NCBI GenBank assembly: GCA_047495785.1
Contig: JBLDXI010000024.1
Span: 2,356,001-2,420,000 of the forward strand
Reading direction: 5' to 3'
Origin: Lepidodermella squamata
Lineage: Eukaryota > Gastrotricha
DNA length: 64,000 bases
In this document: positions 44,185-54,549 of the stretch, in pieces
Position numbering within the stretch: the stretch's first letter is position 1
Layout of the letters: each line of letters begins with the position of its first letter
Program-made: the position numbers and the translations under genes
Notes under the pieces: model-generated
Told to the model about the DNA's origin: nothing
What the model saw: only the letters and a program-made list of their open reading frames with translations
The model's database searches: none

Positions 44185-45752
44185 TTAATTAATAATCTCA
44201 GGTTTTGCGAAATATTTTTCAGCAATCAATCTGTATTGTTCATCAAGCCACAATTTTAGGTTGCCAATTTCGGATTTCGAATTTTTCCTATCAGCTGCAA
44301 TGGCGGATTTGAGCATGTCTCTGAATCCTTCCAGCCGGACAAGAACGGCAGCTCGATCGTTGATACCAGTGCCGTAGACCAGGCTGTTGTCGCTTTCTAA
44401 GATTAAACCAACTGCGAATAGATACGGGTTTTCGACGCTGTACAGCCGATAAGGATGACCATTATCGTGATGCGTGAATTGAGGATTAGGAATCGATCTC
44501 ATAATTTTCGGGTCAGTGATAATAGGAGAGGAGACGAAAACAACGCGAAGATTCCGAAAATTTACCAAAGTTAATTGAATAGCATAATTATGACCTGAAA
44601 ATTGAAAAATTATTAATATAATTTTTTATAAAATTTCAATTTCTGAAATCGATTTTCAAAATTTCAAAATTTTAATTTCAAAATTATAACCTCTCGCGCT
44701 ACTATTCGACGCGTGTCTTGAGTGGGTTATTGCCAGAAAATAATCCCCATCGTATTGAACAGCCGGGCTTCCGCCTCTGAGAATCAAAGCTTCCTTTTTC
44801 GATTCAGATTTTCCTCTCCCCGATGTCGATTCGACCAATCGACAGCGCTTAAAAAGCGCCCACCTCAATGCGCCATTCTTCGCTTCGTCTTGACATTTCA
44901 GCAATCGAAAATTTGGCGAAAATTCGTAGATGAAATGAAGCTCATTGTCTATGGCAAGAGGTACCCAGTTTCGCTCGCGATTTCCAAGCTTCACGCCATC
45001 AATTTCTAGATTATACAGATAATTTTCATCTACGGAGTATAAAAATTGGCGCCTACAGCAGAAAAATTCCTATAAAATTGATTTAAAAGTTAAGGAATTT
45101 TTACTCACCCCATGTCTCTTTTCCCTTTTTTCCAGTGATTGTAAAACGTGAAATAGACTTTGCCGTCCAATTCGAATAATCGAGCGTCCTCAACACTTCG
45201 GCCCAGAGTTCCACCAAGACCAGGGTATGCCATAGTCGGAATTTCGACCAATCGCCCAGTACCAGGAATGATTTGGTAATTACGGTCCAATTCCATTAGA
45301 TAGATAAAGCTATCTTGGTACAAACCCCGGTTAGGCTGGTTCTGCTTGTACAGCTGACTATTTTGCATCCAAATTCTAACGGTACAAATGAATCTATTCC
45401 GATTCCCAGGATAACGAGGGGCACATGATGGATGGAAGGCGAGGGGTTGAAAATAATCCTTTTCGAGCAGTGAATTTTTCGGAAACATTTTCCAAAAATG
45501 ATTAATGACTCGATGCGTGAAATCGGCCAAAACTCGGGTCGAAACGTTGGCAGAAATTTCGCGGGTTAGAGTCCCATTTGAATCCGGAATCAAGCCATTA
45601 ATGGTGAAGTGAAAATTCGGATGTTCAACGGCACCTTGAAATTGCGGATTTACCAATCGATTCGCCAATTTTCGAGCGGCCAGAAAAATCAAGCAAAAAA
45701 TAATTAAATAATTAAAAATAACATTCCAACGTATTTGAAGAGATTTTCTCAT
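44185..45752 (-). CDS. Beta-propeller glycan enzyme-like protein (GH130/GT91-like), cluster copy 3
   Basis: Three exons: 45752-45110, about 45055-44690, about 44590-44185. Signal-anchor YLIIFCLIFLAARKL. Blocks: YFQPLAFHPSCAPRYPG, VRIWMQNSQLY, VEDARLFELDGKVYFTFYNH, ERNWVPLAIDNELHFIYEFS, LILRGGSPAVQYDGDYFLA, VVFVSSPIITDPKIM and GTGINDRAAVLVRLEGF. ERNWVPL is the form closest to the E-K-N-W-x-P of the GH130/BMT propellers. Copies 1, 2 and 4 have an intron before the C-terminal segment, but here the reading frame runs straight through (RDMLKSAIAADRKNSKSEIG), so an intron was lost here or gained in the others. Confidence 0.6.
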
Positions 45753-45783
45753 TTTTCTAAATTGAAAATAAATGAAAAAATAA
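45753..45783 (-). promoter_or_regulatory. 31-bp spacer between propeller copies 2 and 3 with trans-splice-type acceptor
   Basis: On the minus strand the AATAAA of copy 2 overlaps its last codons (ACAATAAATTTATAA, stop at 45784-45786). Then TTTATTTTCAATTTAG ends 4 nt before the ATG of copy 3. Poly(A) signal, pyrimidine tract and acceptor all fit within about 45 nt. Confidence 0.6.
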
Positions 45784-47565
45784 TTATAAATTTATTGTTT
45801 TTCGATGTTTTCTTTCCGCAGCCCTAGCTGCAAAAATTCGATTCATAGCCGACATTTCTTGGCATTGTTCAGGGAAGTGAAATTCCAGTTCGCGTTTATT
45901 GAATAACCGAATTTGTTTTTCAAATTGTAGGTGAAGCTTTCGAGGTTCAATATCTGGCGAAGTTTCGTCAGCTTTTATCGCCAAATCTGACAAATTTACA
46001 CAAAAATCGATTTTATTCAATTAATCAAAGATTTTACCCATCATTTTCGAGAATCCTTCCAGGCGAATCAGATAAGCATCATGATCATTCAGACCAACGC
46101 TGACAACCATGCTGTCGCGGTGTTCCAGGTACATGCCGATCGAAAATATCAGCGGGGTGAAGAAATACTTGGCATAGTGACCGTTTATATACCGCTTTTT
46201 AACCATTGTTTCCTTATCGAAAATAATTGGCGACGAAGCGAAAACAAGTCGCTGCTTTCGCACGTTGAACAGGACGATTTGAATGGCATAAACTGGAAAA
46301 ATTAAAATTAAAATTAAAAAAAATAGAAAATTAAAATTTCGAATTTCGAAAATAAAAAGGGATCCTTTTAGGTCCAGTTGGAGTAATATTCCAAAAAATC
46401 GAAAAAATCGGACAGGTAATGCTGAAATTCATTAATTTAAGGCTGGAACTTCAGAATTAAAAATGTGTAGACCCGGAAAATACTTACTCGCTACCTGTTC
46501 AGGTGTTTCCTTTGAGTGTGTAACAGTGACGTAGTAGTCGCCGGAATATTGCACACTCGGCGAGCCGCCTCTAATAAAAAGCTTCGATTTTATCGGCGCA
46601 ATTCTAAAATTCTGCCCAGTTTCTCGCTTTACGAATTCGCATCGCTTGAAAAAGGCCTTCGATTGCTGATATTGATGATCGTCGCATTTGAACATCTTGA
46701 AATCAGGCGAAAATTGGTACACGAAATGAAGATCGTTGTCGATGATGAGCGGTGAGAAATTCTTCTGATACATCGACTCGGTCAAATTTCCAGGCAACTC
46801 GAAATTAAACAATTTATTGTCCTCAATCGACCATAAATATTGACGTCTAAAAATTTTTGGAAAAATATAAAAAAATCAACCTTAAAAATATTTATCTTAC
46901 CCATTTTTCATCTCTTTCCCCTTGAAATTATTCAAAAAATTGAGGTAAAGCTTGTTATCAAAATTGAAAATCCTAGCGTCTTGAGGACCAGTTTTCGCAT
47001 TCGCATCAGGATAAATCGGGACAGGCATTGGTAAAAAGCGTCCCGAATTCGGGACATAGGTGAAATTTTCGAAAAGTTGCAACAAATAAATCGAATTTAA
47101 CGGATACATTGGCCGCTGTTTCTCGTCAGATTTGAGGCCCAAATTGAAATACTGCATCCAAAATCGGATCGAACAAACAATTCGGCGATCACCATTATTG
47201 GAGTGAGGTACACAGCTAGGATGCATTGGCCGGGGCTGGTAGAATTTCGAATCGTCGACTACAACACTTGGAAACATTTTCGCAGCTTCGTCGAGAACAA
47301 AGTGCTCGAAATCAACCAGGATCGAAGTTCGGACATTCGCACTGATATTTGCGAGCAAATCGTCCGATTGCTGTAAAATCAGCCCATGAAGCGTGAAATT
47401 CATCGGCTTAAAACCAGAAGCTTGATGAGAATTCAAAGTCGCAGCATTTTTCATGCATTTTCTAAGGAATTTTCCGCCATTTCCAAGGTAGAAAATTGTC
47501 AGGAATAGCGATAGGATAAGCGCATGAAAAGCAACAGTTGACGGTTTAGGAATAAGGAGTCTCAT
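45784..47565 (-). CDS. Beta-propeller glycan enzyme-like protein (GH130/GT91-like), cluster copy 2
   Basis: ATG chosen at 47565 (MRLLIPKPSTVAFHALILS), because an upstream in-frame Met at 47640 would overlap the stop of copy 1. Exons: 47565 to about 46912, about 46845-46480, about 46290-46033, 45976-45784. Signal-anchor FHALILSLFLTIFYLG. Blocks: FYQPRPMHPSCVPH, IRFWMQYFNLG, TGPQDARIFNFDNKLYLNFL, YQKNFSPLIIDNDLHFVYQF, LFIRGGSPSVQYSGDYYVTV, VFASSPIIFDKETMVK and VGLNDHDAYLIRLEGF. The last exon (DLAIKADETSPDIEPRKL) corresponds to the separate terminal exons of copies 1 and 4. Confidence 0.62.
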
Positions 47566-47633
47566 TATCTTAAAACCTAAAATTAAACAAAAATTAGTAA
47601 AATTTCCAACAAATTGATAATTTATAGAAAATA
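47566..47633 (-). promoter_or_regulatory. 68-bp spacer between propeller copies 1 and 2 with trans-splice-type acceptor
   Basis: On the minus strand, TTTTTGTTTAATTTTAG ends at 47577, 11 nt before the ATG of copy 2 at 47565. The stop of copy 1 is at 47634-47636. The spacer is U-rich and too short for a usual promoter. Confidence 0.58.
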
Positions 47634-49271
47634 TCAGCAAACAGTTGTTGCAGCATCGGGAAAAAATCGGTCGAATTCTACATCATTTCGATATCGTAGC
47701 CATTTTTCCATTTTAAGGTGGAGATCGCGAGATTTGACCTCGTTTCCGACATTTTGATCGGCAGCAATCGCCATTTCTAGAAATTATGTTAATTTAATTT
47801 ACAAATTTTCGGAAATTAGATTACCCATCGTGCTGCGAATGCCTTCGAGTCGAACTAACACAGCATCATGGTCGTTAAGACCAACTCCAATGACCAAGCT
47901 ATTGCCATTTTCGACGTAAAGCCCCGTCGAAAATATCATCGGGCAGTAGAAAAATTTCGAGTATTCGCCGCGAATCACCCTCGGCTTCGTCATAACTGAT
48001 TTATCGAAAAATATCGGCGATGAAATGAAAACCAACCGCTGGTCTCGAATGTTGGCGAGAACAAGTTGAATCGCAATTCCTAAATAGGATTCATGAATTT
48101 TCTAATTGAATTAATAATTAACAGTTACTTCTTTTCCCATTTTTGCCATGTTTGAATTCTTTGGTATGAGTAACCGCGACGTAGTAGTCACCCGAATATT
48201 GAATAGCCGGCGAACCGCCTCGAATCAGCAGTTTTTCATTCCTTGGAGCTTCTCGAATTTTCGCCGACGCCTTAGTGACAAAACCGCAGGATTTGTACTG
48301 GCCTCTGGAGTTTGATTTAACAATATCTCGGCATTTGAGTAGTTTAAAATCGGGTGAAAATTGGAAGATGTAGTGAAGTCCGTTTTTAAAGGTAAGAGGA
48401 GCAAAATTTTTCTGGTATTTCGATTCGGTCAAATTGTTGCCGATTTCCAAGCCGTAAACAGATTTTTCGTCAAAGGACCAAATGAACTGCCGACTAAACC
48501 GGAAAAATAACAATTAAGTAGGATAATTTTGAAAATTTTTGAAATTTTCTAAAAAATTTAATTTTCTCACCCGGCTCCAGCATAATTTCCAATATAGTTG
48601 TTCAGGTAATTCATGTAAAGCCTTCCTTGAAATTCGAAGATTCTCGCATCTTGAAGTCCGTTTCTCGCATCGGGCGACGGCCAACTCGGTATAGGAATCG
48701 GCACAAGCATCGCAGAATTGGCCACATAATTAAAATCAGCATCGAGCTCGAGCATCATAGCCGAATTTAGCGGATAATAAGGCCGCATAGGGCGTTTTTC
48801 CGGCATGAAATTCTGGTATTGCATCCAAATGCGAAGAATGCAGACGACTCGATTCGCATTTTGACCTGGTTTCGGGACACAGGACGGGTGCATAGCTCGT
48901 GGGTGGAAGAAGGACGTGTCATCGCTGATCAGGCCGGGGAACATTTTTTCGAAATTTTCCAAAGCCATCGGGGTGAGATCGGCGAGGACAACGCTTTTAA
49001 CCGATGAATTAACCTCGCGAATTCCTTCATCCGAGTCGATAATAGCCCCGTAAAGGGTGTATTCGAAGCCAGTCCGATTTCGAGCGGCCCCAAGTCTCGT
49101 TTTATAGCTAATTTTCGATGACGAAAAGACGTTCTCGGATGGTACGCCATGCCAAAAGAAGAAATTGACGATGCAGAGAGCAATTGAAAGGGCTAAGGCT
49201 AGTTGGCATCGAAAAATGTAACGGTACAACTGAATTAAAACCGCTGTCATTTTGTAGCGCAGGAATCGCAT
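47634..49271 (-). CDS. Beta-propeller glycan enzyme-like protein (GH130/GT91-like), cluster copy 1
   Basis: First gene of the row in transcription order. Exons: 49271 to about 48571, about 48493-48126, about 48079-47824, about 47777-47634. Signal-anchor QLALALSIALCIVNFFFW. Blocks: FFHPRAMHPSCVPKPGQ, LRIWMQYQNFMPEKRPMRPY, NGLQDARIFEFQGRLYMNYL, YQKNFAPLTFKNGLHYIFQF, LLIRGGSPAIQYSGDYYVAV, LVFISSPIFFDKSVMTK and VGLNDHDAVLVRLEGI. The promoter of the whole row should lie upstream of 49271. All four copies keep HPSC, WMQ and RGGSP, so all look functional. Substrate unknown; location is probably the secretory pathway lumen. Confidence 0.62.
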
Positions 49272-49775
49272 GAGTTTTCCAGCGTTTTACCGAAATAATT
49301 TGTTATTCGAGCTGTATTAGTTTGAAAAACTAAAAATTCACACGTGTGCTTGCGATTATTTTTTTTCATCGTAAAATCGCTTGATGAATTGAACTTTTTT
49401 CCTCATTGATGATTCTAGTTGTTCCTCTCCGGCAATAGGAAATTTCAACAACAAAAATGAATGATCCAGAAATTGGACAGGACACTTCAGCTTCGCAGGT
49501 GAATAGCTTTGCTGAGCGATAAAAACACAGGAATCGTTGTATAAAATTCCTCGTTATTAGTGATTAGTATTAGGTGATTGCAGCAATACTTGATTTTTTT
49601 AAATAATATTACAAGCAGAGCAACCTTAAATTCGATTTAGAATTTGTTCATGGCATTTGCCAACCTTCAAGTTCAGGTGAAAATCGGCTGTTTTTGGACT
49701 AAAATTAAAAACGGCAGCGCAAAAATGTTTGTTCTCATTTTCTTCGGAAAACAGGTAATGCTCCGGCAGTTCATA

Positions 49776-50896
49776 CAGTGTGTCCGTCAAATAATATGAG
49801 CCTATATATAGCATTTTAATTGCGCCTGTTCACGAGTCGTGCACGAGGCAAAAAAAACGCAGCACTGAATGATAGTACAGCTATTGTTGTTCATTGCTGG
49901 AAAAATATCAATTATTGCTCCGCCAAAATTTGTATTATTTAATCAAGATAAAGAACATTCTTCGGAACGAAAGCATTAGCTTCGGGATTTTCACCTGCAA
50001 GCTTTGTACATTGCTAAAGTTTTGGGGACAACGAGTTGCCCTGAATATTCATGCAATAAGATCAAACGCGCAACAATGTCAACCTAATATCTGGAAAAAA
50101 TATAACCATTTAAATAGCGAATTTTCTTATCCAATTCAGTTAAAATTGTTTGTACTAGCCATTGGACGTATTCTTGCGGGTATGTGAAATTCACGTATAT
50201 AACGGTTAGCCGATAGCGCCCCGGATGCTACACAAATTGGCGAAAGCGACATTACCCCTTTATTTCAAAACGCGGAACTCATTTCAAACAGATTACCAGG
50301 TCGTAATGGAAACTGCTTTAGTTGCTTTCATTGCATTTGTTGCATTTGTTGCTTTTGTTGCATTTTATGCTTCAACGGCAGTTATTAAATTAGACATGTA
50401 AGATTACGAAAAAATGTAGAAAATGTCCCGCGGCTGTTGAAGACCCAAGTCGATGGGCAAGTCGATGTAAGCGAAAAAGGGGAAACCCGATTCCAAAAAA
50501 GCGGTTTGTAAAACTGGCCATGGCCGAATTCAAAATGGCCCTTGCAAAACAAAAAACTGAAACGGCTCAGGGAGAAGATGGTGATGACGGAGATGAACCT
50601 GATAATTAAGATAATTTTTAAAGGCGCGGCTCGTTAAGAGGAAAATATTAGCATTCCTGATGGTCAGAACATCACCTTCTCTATCACCTGAAAGAATTAA
50701 GACGAAGAAAGTTTAATCATCAACACTAGCTGATGCATACAAATTTTAACTAGCAGTAGTAAATAAAGCTTTCGATTTCATTGACGTATTATTTTTTGCA
50801 TCTCATGAAAAAAATGAGACGCCAGATCTGGCACGCGCCACGCTTGCTGTTGCTTTTGGACTATAAATAGCCTCATATTATTTGACGGACACACTG
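49776..50896. mobile_element. Tc1/mariner-like TIR element, 1.12 kb, TA target site
   Basis: The left TIR 49776-49811 begins CAGTGTGTCCGTCAAATAAT; the right TIR 50861-50896 is its inverse with about two mismatches over 36 nt. Both ends are flanked by TA (49774-49775 and 50897-50898), the mark of Tc1/mariner/pogo elements. No transposase frame is visible; the one coherent ORF inside is at 50394-50609. Confidence 0.72.
50394..50609 (+). CDS. Small zinc-ribbon-like ORF inside the TIR element
   Basis: After a possible acceptor (ATTAAATTAG, ending 50393) the frame reads TCKITKKCRKCPAAVEDPSR and WASRCKRKRGNPIPKKR, then an alternating basic/Gln segment and an acidic GEDGDDGDEPDN end with TAA at 50607-50609. 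The pattern C-x5-C-x2-C...C suggests a small metal-binding, nucleic-acid-interacting protein. No upstream exon could be fixed. It could be captured host coding DNA or chance. Confidence 0.3.
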   Translation, partial: TCKITKKCRKCPAAVEDPSRWASRCKRKRGNPIPKKRFVKLAMAEFKMALAKQKTETAQGEDGDDGDEPDN

Positions 50897-51197
50897 TAGT
50901 TTATTCATAAATTAGACCCAAATTAGAGTCAATATAAACAGAAAACTAACAGTCCACTGAGCGTGCAAATGAGCGTCCAGAATCGCTATAACATCGATAT
51001 AACATCGTCCCAAAAAGTCCAATTGCCAAGAGGATGGATTATGAAATCAATATATGAAATCAATAAAAAAACAGCCTCATGATTTTTGTTCAGTAAAAGC
51101 GGTCACCGAGTTTCGAACGTCAACACTGGCGAGTTTCGAATGGCGTCGGCCATTTCGACCGGTGACGCATCATTATCGCGCTATAGGGACATTTGTT

Positions 51198-51400
51198 GTA
51201 GATATCGTTGGCGTCGTTGAATAACTCGGATTTAGGCCTGTTTACATCCTTTTCAAGATCACGTGTGACAAGAAAAAAGCGGCTATTTAACGTGAATGAA
51301 GAGGCAAAAAACAAAAGACTTTTTACTTGTCACCTATCACCTTGAAATGGATGTAAACAAGCCTAAATCCGAGTTATTCAACGACGCTAACGATATCACT
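51198..51400. repeat. Foldback repeat with about 82-bp arms
   Basis: The arm 51198-51279 (…GTTGAATAACTCGGATTTAG…) is the inverse of 51319-51400 (…CTAAATCCGAGTTATTCAAC…) with few mismatches and a 39-bp loop. A single arm copy also occurs at about 53350-53405. Flanking DNA at 51118-51190 is itself an inverted match to about 52595-52660 (GATGCGTCACCGG / GATGCGTGACCGG). Confidence 0.7.
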
Positions 51401-52160
51401 TTTCGGTGGATTATTGCATTACTAATTCATTGTTTCAAAGTGGTGGTTCGAAACCACGCGCATTCTTCCATTTTCCACTACGTATAGATTGAGCCCGAGA
51501 TGAGGCCAGTTTCGAGGAAAAACTCACATTATATGTTTTTTCCGAGAAACTAGCCGGATCGTGGGCTCTATTGTACATAGTACTCGGGGCTGTTACCCTC
51601 TTCGTTTTACGTGGGTTTTTACCCCTAAAAATGCACAAAAATCACATAGGAAGGGTGATTTCACGAAAATAAAAAATCCATCTTAAAACCAAAAAGCCCA
51701 AAATTTGCAATCTGGTTGTTCTGAACCGCTTGGCGCGCTGCTAAAAGCACATTTTTTCGATTACTCGATTACCGGTTTATGTGACTGAGGCATAAAAAAT
51801 GAGCATACATTTTTGAAAATCATTCGCTTTAACTCATCTGAAAGCATGGATTTCAATTATCCTTATTATTTCCAAAAATTAATTTTCTTTGCGATTCTGT
51901 GCGATATAAATTAAGATGATTAGAGGACTTTTCTCGATTTTGCAAGCTATTGACCTTGAAATGAAAATATTCGTTAAGTGCAGTTTCCATTTTGTATTGC
52001 TGCAATAATAACAACTCAGCTTTTGATCGCCTGTGCCATGGAGATTGGACTTTAGTGGTTCCAGCACTAAGTTTGAGACTTCAGCACTAGATTTCCCTGC
52101 TTTTTTCGAGTTTCGTATCTTCTCTGGAATCTCAATTTTTTTGTTATCATGCCTAACCAA

Positions 52161-52787
52161 TCGTCGTTGGTGCGGCTAAAAGTCCTATCTCCATCAAAAA
52201 TTGAAATTGGGTTTTTTCCAGTTACTGACTCAGTTTTTCACGCTGGTCAATAATATGAAAACCGCATTTCAAATTTCGCCAGGGATCAAAATTCCTATCT
52301 CCAAATTCGTGGATTTTTTTCCAGGTCATTCTTTTTCCATCAGAAAAAGTGCATAGCATATCTCCATCCATAGCACGAGTTCGAATAGGGCACAAAAAGT
52401 GCTATGTGCATCACAAACATTATTCGATCACGACAAAAAATGGCGATGACTCAGTGCGGTATTCGATGCCAAGTGAAAATAAGTCGAAAAAAAATCGGCC
52501 AAAAATGAATGCTTTCGCAAGGACTCGAACCACAACCTTAAAAAAACACGAACAAAAAATGAAAAAATCCACCAAAAAGTCCTATCTGCAGCGAATGTCC
52601 TTATTATGCAATAACGATGCGTGACCGGTAAAAATAGCCGGCGCCATTCGATCTGCCGGGTTTGATTACCCCTATTCTTCACACCAGTGACATTTTTCAG
52701 TGACAATTTTGGAAATAAAGCTGTTTTTTCGATTTATCTCGAAATAAATTGTTTTGGAGATAGGACTTTTAGCCGCACCAACGACGA
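52161..52787. mobile_element. TIR element with perfect 33-bp ends, 627 bp
   Basis: 52161-52193 (TCGTCGTTGGTGCGGCTAAA then AGTCCTATCTCCA) is the exact reverse complement of 52755-52787. The interior contains further TATCTCCA motifs and no transposase. No clear target-site duplication was seen beyond AA. It interrupts a damaged copy of the GGTTCCAGCACTAAATTT family (52050-53096). Confidence 0.75.
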
Positions 52788-52966
52788 AATGATAGATCTT
52801 CATATTGCTACATATGAGAGGTCAGTTTATGAGCTATACTTCAGCCTGCAGAGCCGATATCGATTCCAAGTATCGATTTGACAAATCAGTGATTTTTCCG
52901 ATATCTGCCGTCTTGAAACGCAACATCGATAATTTTTCGACGTGGTTCAGGGCGCCAGGTAGTTAA

Positions 52967-53096
52967 AATAAAAATCATAGGTTCAGGGAGGGCATCGGTA
53001 TCGATCAAAAAAAGTAAACCCCGAAATCTCAAAGAATATGAACAATTTAGTGCTGGAACCTCATTTTTAGTGGTGCAAATAATTGGACCCTTTAGA
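52967..53096 (+). repeat. Right end of the GGTTCCAGCACTAAATTT-type element
   Basis: Reads GGTAGTTAAAATAAAAATCA, GGTTCAGGGAGGGCATCGGT, TTTAGTGCTGGAACCTCATT and GGTGCAAATAATTGGACCCT. A close relative lies at 60834-60960. A damaged left end (GGTTCCAGCACTAAGTTTGA) is at about 52056. Confidence 0.6.
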
Positions 53097-53517
53097 TGGT
53101 TCACACCTGGCACGCCTTTTGGTGGCTGCTCATATCAACATTAAAGTGATGATGTGACATTTCGGGGTTAATAATTGCCTCCCTCGAATGAAAGCCCCTT
53201 CGAATAATCGCCCGATATTTTTTCAATATTTTTCGAGATGGTAAAAAATCAAAATATAAAAACTATTATTTGATAAAATACGTTATGTGTATATTTTGAC
53301 GTGATTTTTCCGTGAGAACGCCGTCTCTGATAGGACAGCTGTCCATAACACCATGTATCGTCTTTGAATAACTCGGATTTAGGCTTGTTTACATCCGTCT
53401 CAAGGCCTAGTTTTATTTTAGACTCAATCACCTGAAGAAAGCATAGCAAGGTTCGCGAACAACACGGTTTATCCGTCGCCACTCGTCCACACGAGAAACG
53501 GTACACGCGTCGCTATA

Positions 53518-54368
53518 CAGTGTAACCCCGATTTTCTGTCATGCGATTTCCCGCCAATTTCGATTTTCCGTCAGGTTTTTAGCCGCCCCCGCCGACACCC
53601 ATGAAATGACAGCAATATCTCGTCAGTGATTTTCCGTCAAATTCGGATTTCCCGTCAGGTTTCTGATCGCCCCGGGCGGTCAATTGGTAGCTATTTTTTA
53701 TACCCTGATATCCCGCCATCCGCGATTGCGCAATCCGCGCGGACGCGCGCACAATACAGCAAATACCCAAAACAGCAGACGCGACAAAACAGCAATTTTT
53801 TAACTTGCGACATAACAGCAGAAACATGATGCATCTTTTACATAGTAAGTTTTGCTGTTTTGTCGCATTCGCTGTTCTGCGAAGTTGCTGTTTTGTCGCC
53901 GTACCAGTTTATTACACCAGTTTATTTTCAATTTATTTTCGGTCATGATACCATATCGGACAGAGCGGAAAACACTGATTGTTCCAATATAAAAAGTGCG
54001 GATTAGCTTAATCGAACTTTTTAGGATAGTTGGGACTCTGCGAAATTACGCGCGCAGATGTTGAAGCCGTGCCAGCATTTAGTTTAGAAGTGAAATACTG
54101 CGCGCTAAGGCTTAATTTCGACTTTCCCGGTGGTTTTTATATCAAAATGAAATTCAAAAAATTTAGAATCGAGCTAGCTTAAACTCGGTTAAACTAGCTT
54201 AAAACTAGCTTAAGATGGTTTATAACGTTTGCGAAGCATCGTTTTAATATTAAGTATACATGCGTTAAAACACATGAATTCGACAGCCCTAACCTTTTCA
54301 GGGAGTATTTCGATTTTCCGTCAGTTGTTTCACAGAACCGCAAATGACGGAAAATCGGGGTTACACTG
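53518..54368. mobile_element. Pogo/Tigger-like MITE, 851 bp, TA target site
   Basis: The ends are CAGTGTAACCCCGATTTTC at 53518 and its inverse at 54350-54368, continuing for about 25 nt with one mismatch. TA flanks both sides (53516-53517 and 54369-54370). The end sequence resembles Tigger/pogo TIRs (CAGT-GnAACCyCGATTwTCCG). No transposase. A family 2 foldback MITE (53757-53905) has inserted into it. Confidence 0.75.
53757..53905 (+). repeat. Foldback MITE, family 2, copy 2, nested in the Tigger-like element
   Basis: Matches 35401-35582 through CAGCAAATACCCAA, ACTTGCGACATAACAGCAGA, GATGCATCTTTTACATAGTA and TTGCTGTTTTGTCGCCGTAC, but is about 33 bp shorter in its second half. Confidence 0.75.
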
Positions 54369-54549
54369 TAGTTAAGTAATAATAGAATAATAATACCGAC
54401 GCGCTCCCAGACAAGTGCGAAGCTTATCCGGAGCATTGGGCTGATGTGCTACATCTCAGAATTGACCTTTAACCTCACTTTTTTGCAAGCTTTATTCTGT
54501 TTTAGCTTAAAATTCGATCCCGTCAATACGTGTTAAATTGAGAACTAAC

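Larger units (their letters stand above)
49272..54549. other. 5.3-kb transposon-rich intergenic region
   Basis: Contains at least five inverted-repeat elements, some nested or degraded: 49776-50896, 51198-51400, 52161-52787, a partial family end at 52967-53096, and 53518-54368 with 53757-53905 inside it. No host gene is recognised. The promoter regions of the propeller row (minus) and GT32 copy 1 (plus) are at its edges. Confidence 0.6.

Noticed and set aside
42189-49271. One very large gene joining the four propeller copies
   Set aside because: Each copy has its own membrane anchor, stop codon and C-terminal exon; a single protein would place anchors in mid-chain.
49894-50187. 97-aa plus-strand ORF at the left of the Tc1-like element
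   Set aside because: Composition is like translated AT-rich DNA, with no family motif, no signal peptide and no partner exon that I could join with confidence.
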